Source: an uncultured Pseudomonadales bacterium
GTDB taxonomy: Bacteria; Pseudomonadota; Gammaproteobacteria; Pseudomonadales; Azotimanducaceae
Length of the DNA: 64,000 nt
Direction: 5' to 3'
NCBI GenBank assembly: GCA_951813515.1
Contig: OX638346.1
Coordinates: forward strand, 124,001 to 188,000
This document shows, piece after piece, positions 55,901 to 63,346 of the stretch (the stretch's first letter is position 1; each line of letters opens with the position of its first letter). The notes under the pieces are model-generated. The model saw only the letters and a program-made list of their open reading frames with translations, did not search any database and was not told where the DNA came from. Position numbers and translations under genes: made by a program.

Positions 55901-56004
55901 TCGGCGGCATCGTGGCCTCGACCATCGGATCGCTCCTCGTGCTGCCCTGCATCTACCTCCTGGTCGACAGTGCGGCCGGCCGCCTGCGCAGGCTCGCACA
56001 GTGA
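52930..56004 (+). CDS. RND efflux pump inner-membrane protein (HAE-type)
   Basis: A 1024-residue RND permease of the HAE/AcrB family with the usual duplicated half: 12 helices and two large periplasmic loops. In TM4 the proton-relay motif is GAGMLVDNAIVVVESIYRR, keeping the first Asp but with Asn for the second (AcrB Asp408). TM10 reads GIAVNDAVLLI, lacking AcrB Lys940. This pattern is common in less-studied HAE branches. The TTG start abuts the adaptor stop, and its end overlaps the next gene by four bases. Confidence 0.92.
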   Translation: MFESLAGLAVRRPVAVSVVALAVALVGWLSWDQLPIDLLPDVETPTVVVSLSSGDRPPAEMERLYGERVEQLLFTVRGIRNVEQVARSGRLVATVIFDWEADIDLGLIDVQKAVGQLQADPEVDEVLVRRFDPRQAPILTLGLVAPSGKPDLAELKRLARRQVAPALERLPGVAEVRVVGGREREVRIAVDRYRLDAFGVSLGQLEQRLLQENVDIPAGTLEEDNRIFQIRALSRFRRVEDVGNVVVRYLRDDSGRQQAVRVSDLGGVELVDREIDHLVRVDGSEGVGLSIYKEAGANTVGVSTTVRDALGGLDDDLPNVDVREITDDAGIVVDALDHLKTAAVVGIVLAIAVLAAFLRSAGAVLIVAAAVPVSLFAALFFMGFQSYSLNIVTLGGLALGAGMLVDNAIVVVESIYRRLTAGDAPGLAAARGTGEVAGAITASTLTTCVVFLPVLFVQGLAARLIDGIAFTVTISLIASLGVAIMLIPALGGWFLRGSRDETRPGRSRVALESLVARLLQRPLAVVLFASLAAVAAVVSLLRLGTELLPPTDPRQFSIRLAGPSEQRVESTARAVAGIEDLLQQAGGGALAATLSEVGRLPEDDRLIRSELTEENTARVIARMDVEGPTGRQVASWLGPQLASLPMTDVNWEIGRSALTDALGTTGPPITVEVSGNALEDLRDGAERIKQRLETLPEVWNVRSSFEGGPPELRVTLDPAMSDALGVNFQTMSRVLESSLDGRVATILSTGDEERRVTIRLPTPRREDLGDVAFRTAEGRLAAIGQVATFTEVAGAREIFRRDQRRTAEVTAQIAEGVSKPQAVAAVEAGLDDLSLPPGTRSALRGEEEQRARTFAELQLAGVLALVLVFMVLAGTFESLVHPVTVLSAIPLALIGVAGALVWTGEPIGVMAMLGLIVLAGIAVNDAVLLITTARQQMAAGSDRIRALAAAAGIRLRPIAMTTLTTALALVPLVLAGGEGASLRAPMALTIIGGIVASTIGSLLVLPCIYLLVDSAAGRLRRLAQ

Positions 56005-59000
56005 ATCTCCTGGACCTCCCCGTGCGCCGGCCCGTCGCGGTGGCCATGGCGTTCCTGGCGCTGGTCATGATCGGCCTGGTGGCGATGCAGCGTATTCCCG
56101 TCGAGCTTTTCCCCAACGTCGAGGGCGATCGGCTATGGGTCAATTTCTCGAGGCCCGGCAGCGAGTCCGAAGCCGTGGAACGGGAAATCCTGTTGCCGCT
56201 GGAGGCGCGGGTGGCGGCGTTGCCGATGGTGCTGGAGACGAGCGCATCGATCCGGGGCGCGGGCGGCAGCTTCCAGGTGCTTTTTGAACGGGGCGTCGAC
56301 ATCAGGGTCCGCGAACTCGAACTGCGCCGCATCGCGGCGGCGATCGAGCGCGAACAACCCGAAGGAACATCGCTGAGCGTGAGCGGCTCCGACACGTCCA
56401 ACTGGAGCACCTTCGTCATGATGATCAATGTGCTCGGCGGGGACGTCGACCGCAATGCGCTGTTCGACGTCACGGAAGAGTTGATCGCACCACGTTTCGC
56501 GGCCGTCCCCGGCGTCACGGAGGCCATCACCTCCGGCGGCGCACCGCGTCAAGTGACCCTGACCGTCGATCCGGCCAGGGCCGTGGCCCTTGGCGTGACC
56601 CTCGACGAAATCACCGGCGCGGTGCGGCGCAACGTCGGTCACCTGCGCTATGTCGGCAACCTCGAGGCTACCAGCGGCATCACCGATGTAGTCCTCGACG
56701 GCCGGTCGACCGGTATACACAGTCTCGAACAAGCGCGAATCGCTCCGGGGAAACCGGCCCAGTTGCGCCACGTGGGAGAGCTCGACTTTGGCATCGGCAT
56801 CGAACGGTCCCTTTTTCGTGTCAACGGAAAGCCCTCCGTCGGCATCGCCATCTACCAGGAGCAGGGGGCCAACCTGGTCCGCCTCGGCCATGACCTTCGC
56901 GCACGCGCATCGGAACTGAACGCCGAAGTCGGCGAAATGGGACTGGAACTCGTGATCGGCACCGACGCCGCCGAAGAGGTCGAGAAACAGATCGGACGCC
57001 TCGCCCGCCTCGGTCTGTCTGGATTCGGCATCGCCCTTGTCGTTCTGTACCTGTTCCTGCGGCAATGGCAGGCCGTCACCGTCGTCGCTGTCGCGGTACC
57101 GGTCAGCCTGCTGTCCGCCTTCGCCATTCTCTACCTGTTCGGAGATACCCTGAACCTGCTGACGCTGTTCGGCCTCGCGCTCGCGATAGGGCTGCTCGTC
57201 GACAACAGCGTCGTCGTATTCGAGTCGGTGCAACGCTCCCTCGACCGGGGCACGGCGCCCGATGCGGCGGTGCGCCAGGGACTCCGCCGCACGGTGCGCG
57301 CCATAGCGGCGGCCAGCCTGACCACCGCGGTGGTCTTTCTGCCCCTGGTGCTGGTCGAGGTCGAAGCCGGCATGACGAGTTTGCAGAAACAGCTCGAAAT
57401 CGCCGTACGGGCATTTCTCGTTCCGTTGGCCACCTCTCTTTTGGTCGCCGTCGCCCTCGTCCCGCTTCTCGCACATCGGCTGGCGGCGCCCGCAGCCGTC
57501 CGCCGCCTTTCAAGGCGACGCGAGACGCGCGCCGCGCGCGGGGGGATGGCGCCGCCGGACCCCGTGCGAATCCTGTTCGGCGGCATGGTTGCAAGCGCCC
57601 TGCGGCGACCGCCCGCCTGGTTAACGGGAACCGTTTTCGCGCTGGTGCTCACGATCATGGTGGCCATACCTTCGATAGCCTTCGGTTCCGGCGGCGAACC
57701 CGCGCGCGCCGACACCGTTCAGCTCATCGCGCGCTTCGATCAGGGCGGCTCCTTGAAAAAATCCAGCGATGCGCTTGCCACGCTGGAGTCGGCGCTCGGC
57801 GCCCTGGATGGAGTCGAGACCATCGAGACAGTCATACGGGAACACGGCGGATCGATCACCGTGGAACTGGTGGACGAGGCGCAACGCCCGGCGGACCTGG
57901 ATGCGGCCGTCGTGCGCAGGGTGGCGCGAACGGCGGCAAAGAGAGTGTCCGGTGGATTCGAACTGCTCAACCCAGGCGATGATTCGCGCGGCGGCGGAAA
58001 GGGAGGCGGGGCCTCGCGAGAAGGCGGCGGCTTCGGCGGCGCGCCCGGAGAAGTGGTCCTGTCGGGCCCGGACAGCCGCCAGCTTGAACGCCTTGCCAGG
58101 GATGTCAGGGCGCGGCTCGATGCGATCCCCCACGTGGAGAACTCCTGGCTGGCGGAAAGCCCCGGCCTTGAAGAAATCTGGATACAGCCGCGCAGGCCGG
58201 CGTTCGAAGCGTACGGAATCACCATCGCCGATGTACTGGGAAACCTCGGACTGGCAGGCAGAGAAGGCCGCGTGAACGCGACGGGCTTCGCATTGCCGAG
58301 CGGAAGGGAATTGCCCGTCGTGATGGAACGGATCGACGCGCGCACCGATGACGGGGGCCGCGAACTGCGCAACTTGCGGCTGCAGACGGCAGCCGGCGTC
58401 GTTCCCATCGCAGCCCTGGCCGATATCAGGCAGATGCCAGCCCGACCGACAATCGAGCACAGGAATGGCCGCCGCGAAACCCGCGTGTTCTACCGGCTGG
58501 GAGCCAGCGTGGCCGCAAGCGGGTCCGCACGTGAAGCCGTCGAAGAGCAGATAGCCGAAACGGTACGGGCGGTGTCGAGACCACGCGGATACACGGTGGA
58601 AGTGTCGTCGGACGATGAACAGACCAGTTGGCTGCAGCGCGTGCTGGTCCCGGTGGTGCTGCTCCTGTTTCTCGTGCTCGCCCTGACTTTCGAATCGCTG
58701 ACCTTGCCCGTACTCGTGCTGTTGGCGGTGCCGCTCACGGTCATTGGCGCAAGTTGGGCACTGGTCGTCGCCGGCATGTCCCTGGATGCAATGGCCGCGC
58801 TTGGTGCGATCGCCCTGTTCGGCCTGACGGTCAATCCGGCCATCCTGCTGGTGGACAGGATGCAACAGAAAGTTCTCGCCGGGGGATGGACGCCCGGCGC
58901 CGCGGCGTTCGCTTCCGTGCGGGAGAGGACCCGCCCGGTCCTTATGACGACCGCCACGACGATCGCGGCACTATGGCCGCTGGCGATTTCGACCGGCAGG

Positions 59001-60794
59001 GAGAACGAGATCTGGCCGCCATTCGCAACCATCGTCATCGGCGGTCTCGTCACGTCGGCACTCCTGACCCTGCTGATCATCCCCGTCGGTTTCATTCTGC
59101 TGCACCGCCTCGACCGGCTGTTCGGCCGCGTCGGTCCCTGGCTGGTCGTCGGCTGGCTCGCGGTCACGTTAAGCATCATGCTGTGGTTCACCCAATCCGG
59201 ACTCGTTACCTCCCTGTTCTGGCAGGTCGTTGTGGCGATCCTTGTCGGCGGCGGTGCGCTTGCAATCACCGTCGCCATATTCCGCAGGCCCGAAAGGCAT
59301 GAGCCGGACACCAATTCGGGTCCGCCGGCACTCGAAGCGCGCAACCTGAGAAAGGTGTACGCACTCCCTGGACCCTTGCGGCAAGCACTTGCGGCGCCAC
59401 GAGTCTTCGCCGCGCGGGCCCTGGCCCAGGGCACTTTCGACCCGGGGGCTCTCCGTGCTGCGACAGCCTTCAGCCAGAAGGAGGCCCGCGAGAGGCTGTT
59501 ACCGGCCCTGGTGTTCACGTTTGCACCCACAGCGCTTGCCGTGCACGCGGAAAGCAGCGGCTGGCGCCTGTTCTTCTGCATGCTGGCTGCGGCAGGCCTC
59601 GTGGGTCTCCTGCGACAGATTCGCCGCAGCCGGGGGCACCTGAACGCCGTCGGCGCGGTGGCGCCCGGTGGCGTCGAGAACTTCCTTGCCGCAGGGGTGC
59701 CGTGGGCCGCGCTCGGCGCGTTCACGTGCGCCGCGCTCCTGCCACAGTTGGGCGGGAGCGTCGCGGCCGCGAATGTCTTCTGGCCCGTCGCCGGCGCGCT
59801 GTTGCTGGGCGCCTGGCAACTTGCCCGACGCAGCGCCGCCGCCCAGGCCAGGGGACAGGTCAGGGAACGCGCCGGCGGCAGGTTCCTGCGCTATCCGCGC
59901 ACGGTCATGCGCCGCTGGGCGCGCCGCCTGGGTGGCCTCGACCTGCCAGCGTCCCCGGTCGAAGCGCTCCTCGGCACGAATTTCAGGATAGAGAGAGGCA
60001 TGGTCGGTGTTCTCGGGCCGAACGGCGCCGGCAAGACCACGCTTCTGCGCCTGCTGACCGGCATCCTGGATCCGACTCGAGGCACCATCACGCTGGGCGG
60101 CGTACGTCTCGACAAGGTGCAAAGGGTGCTCGCGCGCTGGGTCGGCTATCTGCCCCAGGACGCCGGACTGCCCGCCGGGCTGTCTCCCAGGGAATACCTG
60201 CGCTATTTCGCGGCGTTGTATGACTTGCCGCCGTCCGAGCGCCATGAACGGGTCGAGTACCTCCTTGGCGAAGTCGGCCTTAAGGACCGGGCCGAAGACC
60301 GCATCGGTTCGCTTTCGGGCGGCATGCGACAGCGCGTGTCCGTGGCGCGCACGCTGCTGCGGTTGCCGCCGATCATCGTGGTCGATGAACCCACCGTCGG
60401 CCTCGACCCGAGGGAACGTATCCGCTTCCGCAACCTGCTCGCGAACCTGGCGCGCGACCGCATCGTGCTCTTTTCCACGCACGTGGTGGAAGACGTCGCC
60501 GTCGCGTGCGAACGCGTCCTGGTCCTCGCCGGCGGCCAACTGCTGTTCGACGGCGCCCCCGGGGAATTGGCCGAAGCGGCGCGCGGAAAGGTATGGGAGA
60601 TGCAAGCGTCCGCCCTGGATGGCGACGAACTTCCGCCGGGCACCATCCTTGCGGAAGAAACACCGCTCGGCGACGGTCGGATCACGCGACGGGTGCTGGC
60701 GGAGCGATCTCCGGATCCGGACGCCAGAACGCTCGAGTCCAGGCTGGAGGACGGCTACCTGTGGTTGTTGCGCGGTACGGGAGACGCCGCATGA
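56001..60794 (+). CDS. RND pump fused to an ABC ATPase domain (1597 residues)
   Basis: Residues 1-1035 are a full RND permease (MNLLDLPVRRPVAVAMAFLA at the N-terminus; TM4 GLLVDNSVVVFES; TM10 LFGLTVNPAILLVDR), with a Gly-rich insertion (DSRGGGKGGGASREGGGFGG) in the second loop. Two extra helices follow. Around residue 1108 an ABC domain begins (PALEARNLRKVYALPG), but about 190 residues with four hydrophobic helices separate this strand from its Walker A at 1339 (GPNGAGKTT). Then come GYLPQDAG, LSGGMRQRVSVARTL, IIVVDEPTVGLDPRE and LFSTHVVEDVA, so the ATPase looks catalytically complete. GTG start overlaps the preceding RND stop. I know of no characterised RND-ABC fusion of this kind. Confidence 0.9.
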   Translation: MNLLDLPVRRPVAVAMAFLALVMIGLVAMQRIPVELFPNVEGDRLWVNFSRPGSESEAVEREILLPLEARVAALPMVLETSASIRGAGGSFQVLFERGVDIRVRELELRRIAAAIEREQPEGTSLSVSGSDTSNWSTFVMMINVLGGDVDRNALFDVTEELIAPRFAAVPGVTEAITSGGAPRQVTLTVDPARAVALGVTLDEITGAVRRNVGHLRYVGNLEATSGITDVVLDGRSTGIHSLEQARIAPGKPAQLRHVGELDFGIGIERSLFRVNGKPSVGIAIYQEQGANLVRLGHDLRARASELNAEVGEMGLELVIGTDAAEEVEKQIGRLARLGLSGFGIALVVLYLFLRQWQAVTVVAVAVPVSLLSAFAILYLFGDTLNLLTLFGLALAIGLLVDNSVVVFESVQRSLDRGTAPDAAVRQGLRRTVRAIAAASLTTAVVFLPLVLVEVEAGMTSLQKQLEIAVRAFLVPLATSLLVAVALVPLLAHRLAAPAAVRRLSRRRETRAARGGMAPPDPVRILFGGMVASALRRPPAWLTGTVFALVLTIMVAIPSIAFGSGGEPARADTVQLIARFDQGGSLKKSSDALATLESALGALDGVETIETVIREHGGSITVELVDEAQRPADLDAAVVRRVARTAAKRVSGGFELLNPGDDSRGGGKGGGASREGGGFGGAPGEVVLSGPDSRQLERLARDVRARLDAIPHVENSWLAESPGLEEIWIQPRRPAFEAYGITIADVLGNLGLAGREGRVNATGFALPSGRELPVVMERIDARTDDGGRELRNLRLQTAAGVVPIAALADIRQMPARPTIEHRNGRRETRVFYRLGASVAASGSAREAVEEQIAETVRAVSRPRGYTVEVSSDDEQTSWLQRVLVPVVLLLFLVLALTFESLTLPVLVLLAVPLTVIGASWALVVAGMSLDAMAALGAIALFGLTVNPAILLVDRMQQKVLAGGWTPGAAAFASVRERTRPVLMTTATTIAALWPLAISTGRENEIWPPFATIVIGGLVTSALLTLLIIPVGFILLHRLDRLFGRVGPWLVVGWLAVTLSIMLWFTQSGLVTSLFWQVVVAILVGGGALAITVAIFRRPERHEPDTNSGPPALEARNLRKVYALPGPLRQALAAPRVFAARALAQGTFDPGALRAATAFSQKEARERLLPALVFTFAPTALAVHAESSGWRLFFCMLAAAGLVGLLRQIRRSRGHLNAVGAVAPGGVENFLAAGVPWAALGAFTCAALLPQLGGSVAAANVFWPVAGALLLGAWQLARRSAAAQARGQVRERAGGRFLRYPRTVMRRWARRLGGLDLPASPVEALLGTNFRIERGMVGVLGPNGAGKTTLLRLLTGILDPTRGTITLGGVRLDKVQRVLARWVGYLPQDAGLPAGLSPREYLRYFAALYDLPPSERHERVEYLLGEVGLKDRAEDRIGSLSGGMRQRVSVARTLLRLPPIIVVDEPTVGLDPRERIRFRNLLANLARDRIVLFSTHVVEDVAVACERVLVLAGGQLLFDGAPGELAEAARGKVWEMQASALDGDELPPGTILAEETPLGDGRITRRVLAERSPDPDARTLESRLEDGYLWLLRGTGDAA

Positions 60795-61507
60795 TGGGCG
60801 CGCTTTCGGGTCAACTCGAAGCGTTTCGCCTCGCGGGCATGACGATCGCCGGTCATCGCTACTGGCTGTTGCCGATCCTGCCGCTCGGGTGGCTTCCGAT
60901 CAGCGCATGGATCGGTTCGTCAGCCGGTTTCGAGCCGGCATCCGCCCAAGGTGCCCTGATTGGACTCCCACTGACGTTCCTCGCCATATTCCTCGGCTTG
61001 CGGGTCATCGCCGGCGAGATCGACGGGCGCAGCCTGGAAATCGCCTACACGGTTCCCGGCGGCTGTGAACGCGTCTGGTGGACGAAGCTCGGTGCCGGGC
61101 TGCTGCTCCTCGTCGCGGCGGAAATCCCGCTGGCCGTCGCGACGTGGATCTTCTTTACGCCGTTCCCCTTCGACGCGCTGTACGGCGCGCTCCAGGCAGC
61201 ACTTTTCTACATGGTCCTGGCCATGGGAATGGCCACGCTGTTCCGCAGCGAAACGGCCGGAGCGATGCCCACCGCCGCCATCCTGGGCTTCAACGGCATC
61301 GTCACGCAGTTTGGGGACAACCAGGTGCGGGTCTCGCCTTTCTGGAACCCGCACTCACCCGACCTCATTGCCGGCGGCGTTTCGGACCCGAGCGAAATCC
61401 TGGCCTGGACCGTGCAGAATCGCATCGGCTTCGCCCTGCTCATTGCCGCAATCCTCGCCCTCGCCTTCATGCGCGCCGGGCGCAGGGAACGCATGCTCGA
61501 CCAGTAA
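60791..61507 (+). CDS. ABC-2 type permease subunit
   Basis: A 238-residue membrane protein with six helices: MTIAGHRYWLLPILPLGWLP, LIGLPLTFLAIFLGLRVIAGE, LGAGLLLLVAAEIPLAVATWIFF, ALYGALQAALFYMVLAMGMATLF, TAAILGFNGIVTQFG and GFALLIAAILALAFM. AGEIDGRSLEIAYTVPGGCERVWWTKLGA is the coupling-helix region typical of ABC-2 permeases. The ATG overlaps the fusion gene stop (ATGA), so its motor is probably the ABC domain of that fusion. It ends the operon, four bases from the convergent ycaQ stop. Confidence 0.85.
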   Translation: MMGALSGQLEAFRLAGMTIAGHRYWLLPILPLGWLPISAWIGSSAGFEPASAQGALIGLPLTFLAIFLGLRVIAGEIDGRSLEIAYTVPGGCERVWWTKLGAGLLLLVAAEIPLAVATWIFFTPFPFDALYGALQAALFYMVLAMGMATLFRSETAGAMPTAAILGFNGIVTQFGDNQVRVSPFWNPHSPDLIAGGVSDPSEILAWTVQNRIGFALLIAAILALAFMRAGRRERMLDQ

Positions 61508-61510
61508 CTG

Positions 61511-62704
61511 CTAGCCGAACAACGCCCGCACCGGCTGCAGCCAAGACCTCGGCGAGACTTGGCCGACCTCGACCTCCTCGCAACCGGTGAACGCCGCGTA
61601 GTCGATCGCCGCGTCCCGGAAGGCCGACAGGAACGCATCCGACACGTCGCCTTCAAGGAACAGCGCCTTGATCTCGAAGCGCCCTTCGGAGCGATGTGAC
61701 TTGCAGTCCATCCGGCCAAGGAAACGGTCCCGATACAGCAAGGGCAGCACGAAGTAGCCGTAACGTCTTTTTGCTGCGGGGACGTAGCACTCGAGGGTGT
61801 AATCGAAGTCGAAAAACCGGGCGGCGCGCTGGCGCTGGATGATCACGTTGTCGAACGGCGACAGGATGCGGACCATCGGAGCGAATCGCCTGGGCGCGGC
61901 ATCGAACGTACCCGGTCGCGCATAGATCGGTTCGCCCGCAGCGGTCTGATACGTCAGGAGCCCGCCCGCTCCAACACGCTCCTCGAGCTGCTGGCGCACC
62001 GTGGCACGCAGCTCCGGGTCGCGGCGCAGGTAGTTGATGTTCCGTGCTGTTGCGAAACCGTGGGCACGTAGCGTCACGTCGATGAGATGGTCGGCATGCT
62101 CCCGCGCGCTCGGCTCGCTCACATCGACCGTCGACGGCAGGAATCGCTCGGCAAGCTCGTAGCGCTTCTGAAAGCCTCGTCGTTCGATGCTGAGCAGTAC
62201 GCCCTCCATGAACAACTGCTCGAGCGCCCGCTTGGCGGGCTTGCGGTCCCACCAGCCCGAGCGGCGCCGGCGCGTGTCTTCGAAATCCCTGGCGAAAAGC
62301 GGGCCCTCGGCGCGAATCCGATCCAGCACCCACGCGCGCAGGCGCGGGTCCCTGTCGCGGTGCCACCAACCCCACTCCCCGTGGGCGACGCCGCGCATCA
62401 TGGGCAGGGCGAAGCGATAGTCGCGCATCGGCAGGTAGCAGGCCGCGTGGCACCAGTACTCGAAGGCGCGATGCGCCCCGACGAGACGGTTGAGCAGCGA
62501 TTCGTCGTAGCTGGCGACGCGGTTGTAGAGGATGTGGTGATGCGCCCGCGCGACCACGGATATGGTGTCGATCTGGACGTGGGCGATCTGGCAAAGGACC
62601 TTCTCCGCTCCGGCCATCCCCGACCCGAGCTTGCGCTTTCGGGCGAGGCCCTGGTGTTCGAGCGCTACGCTGCGCAACATGCGGGGGCTGGGCGAAGGGT
62701 TCAT
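61511..62704 (-). CDS. ycaQ: YcaQ/AlkX-type DNA glycosylase (winged helix)
   Basis: A 397-residue protein matching the HTH_42 family of YcaQ, which unhooks DNA interstrand crosslinks. The catalytic QID motif lies in IAHVQIDTISVVARA, followed by FEYWCHAACYLPMRDYRFALPMM, WWDRKPAKRALEQLF and the C-terminal ILSPFDNVIIQRQRAARFFDFDYTLECYVP. Its start (ATG 62704) is 17 bases downstream of lolB, so it probably shares that transcript. Confidence 0.93.
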   Translation of the reverse strand: MNPSPSPRMLRSVALEHQGLARKRKLGSGMAGAEKVLCQIAHVQIDTISVVARAHHHILYNRVASYDESLLNRLVGAHRAFEYWCHAACYLPMRDYRFALPMMRGVAHGEWGWWHRDRDPRLRAWVLDRIRAEGPLFARDFEDTRRRRSGWWDRKPAKRALEQLFMEGVLLSIERRGFQKRYELAERFLPSTVDVSEPSAREHADHLIDVTLRAHGFATARNINYLRRDPELRATVRQQLEERVGAGGLLTYQTAAGEPIYARPGTFDAAPRRFAPMVRILSPFDNVIIQRQRAARFFDFDYTLECYVPAAKRRYGYFVLPLLYRDRFLGRMDCKSHRSEGRFEIKALFLEGDVSDAFLSAFRDAAIDYAAFTGCEEVEVGQVSPRSWLQPVRALFG

Positions 62705-62721
62705 ATGGACTCCGGGCTGGG

Positions 62722-63321
62722 TCACCGGGCGCCGAAGGTCCATTGCCGGCAAACGATGGTGACACGATAGTCGCCCCGGGTCACGGTGAGCTTCCGCGGC
62801 TGGCGCCTGCCGTCCCAATCGTCCCAGGCGCCGACCTCGACGTTCCAACCCAGTTGCGTGAACGTGTCGGCGTCCAGGCCGCTGACCGGCCACGCCGGTG
62901 ACGGGCGGCCGGTGATCCAGCTCGACAACGCGCGAATCGGAATCTCCAGCCGAAGCTCGCGGCGAATCCAGTCACGCGCATCCGCATCGATGACGCGCTC
63001 ACCCCGGGATGTACGCAACGCCAGCGTGTCACCATTCGCGACGAGGTGTGTTCGGCCCTGGCCCAACGGCCCCCAGAACTCCACGTCGAAACCGGACTCG
63101 TACTGTCGCCAGAGAAATTCTGCGCTCGTGCCCGTCGTGCCGGCCACGGCTCCAACGCGTCCGGCAACGCTGAAATCCAACTCCCCGTGCATCGGCGGCA
63201 GCGTCGAGCAAGCGCTGGCAAAAAGCGCCGTCAACCAAAAAAAACCATTGACCAGTAGGGGGTTAGCGCTTCTCGGTCGCCCGATTCGCGGGGCCGAGCA
63301 GGCGCACTCATCTGGTACCAT
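62722..63321 (-). CDS. lolB: Outer-membrane lipoprotein receptor LolB
   Basis: A 199-residue LolB, which takes lipoproteins from LolA and inserts them in the outer membrane. The hydrophobic lipoprotein signal ends in LTALFASAC, giving lipidation at that Cys. The mature part has FSVAGRVGAVAG, AEFLWRQYESGFDVEFWGPLGQGRTHLV, SWITGRPSPAWPV, GWNVEVGAWDDWDGRRQPRKLTVTRGDYRVTIVCRQW, the usual LolB beta-barrel pattern. A homopolymer run sits in the signal region. It is divergent from hemA across 25 bases, as in pseudomonads. Confidence 0.9.
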   Translation of the reverse strand: MVPDECACSAPRIGRPRSANPLLVNGFFWLTALFASACSTLPPMHGELDFSVAGRVGAVAGTTGTSAEFLWRQYESGFDVEFWGPLGQGRTHLVANGDTLALRTSRGERVIDADARDWIRRELRLEIPIRALSSWITGRPSPAWPVSGLDADTFTQLGWNVEVGAWDDWDGRRQPRKLTVTRGDYRVTIVCRQWTFGAR

Positions 63322-63346
63322 TACGGTTTTCCATCGTCGCGTTCAA

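Noticed and set aside
56133..57476. Minus-strand frames of 400 or more codons opposite the RND-ABC fusion, including 57621-58865
   Set aside because: Low-complexity antisense readings of a strongly biased GC-rich gene.
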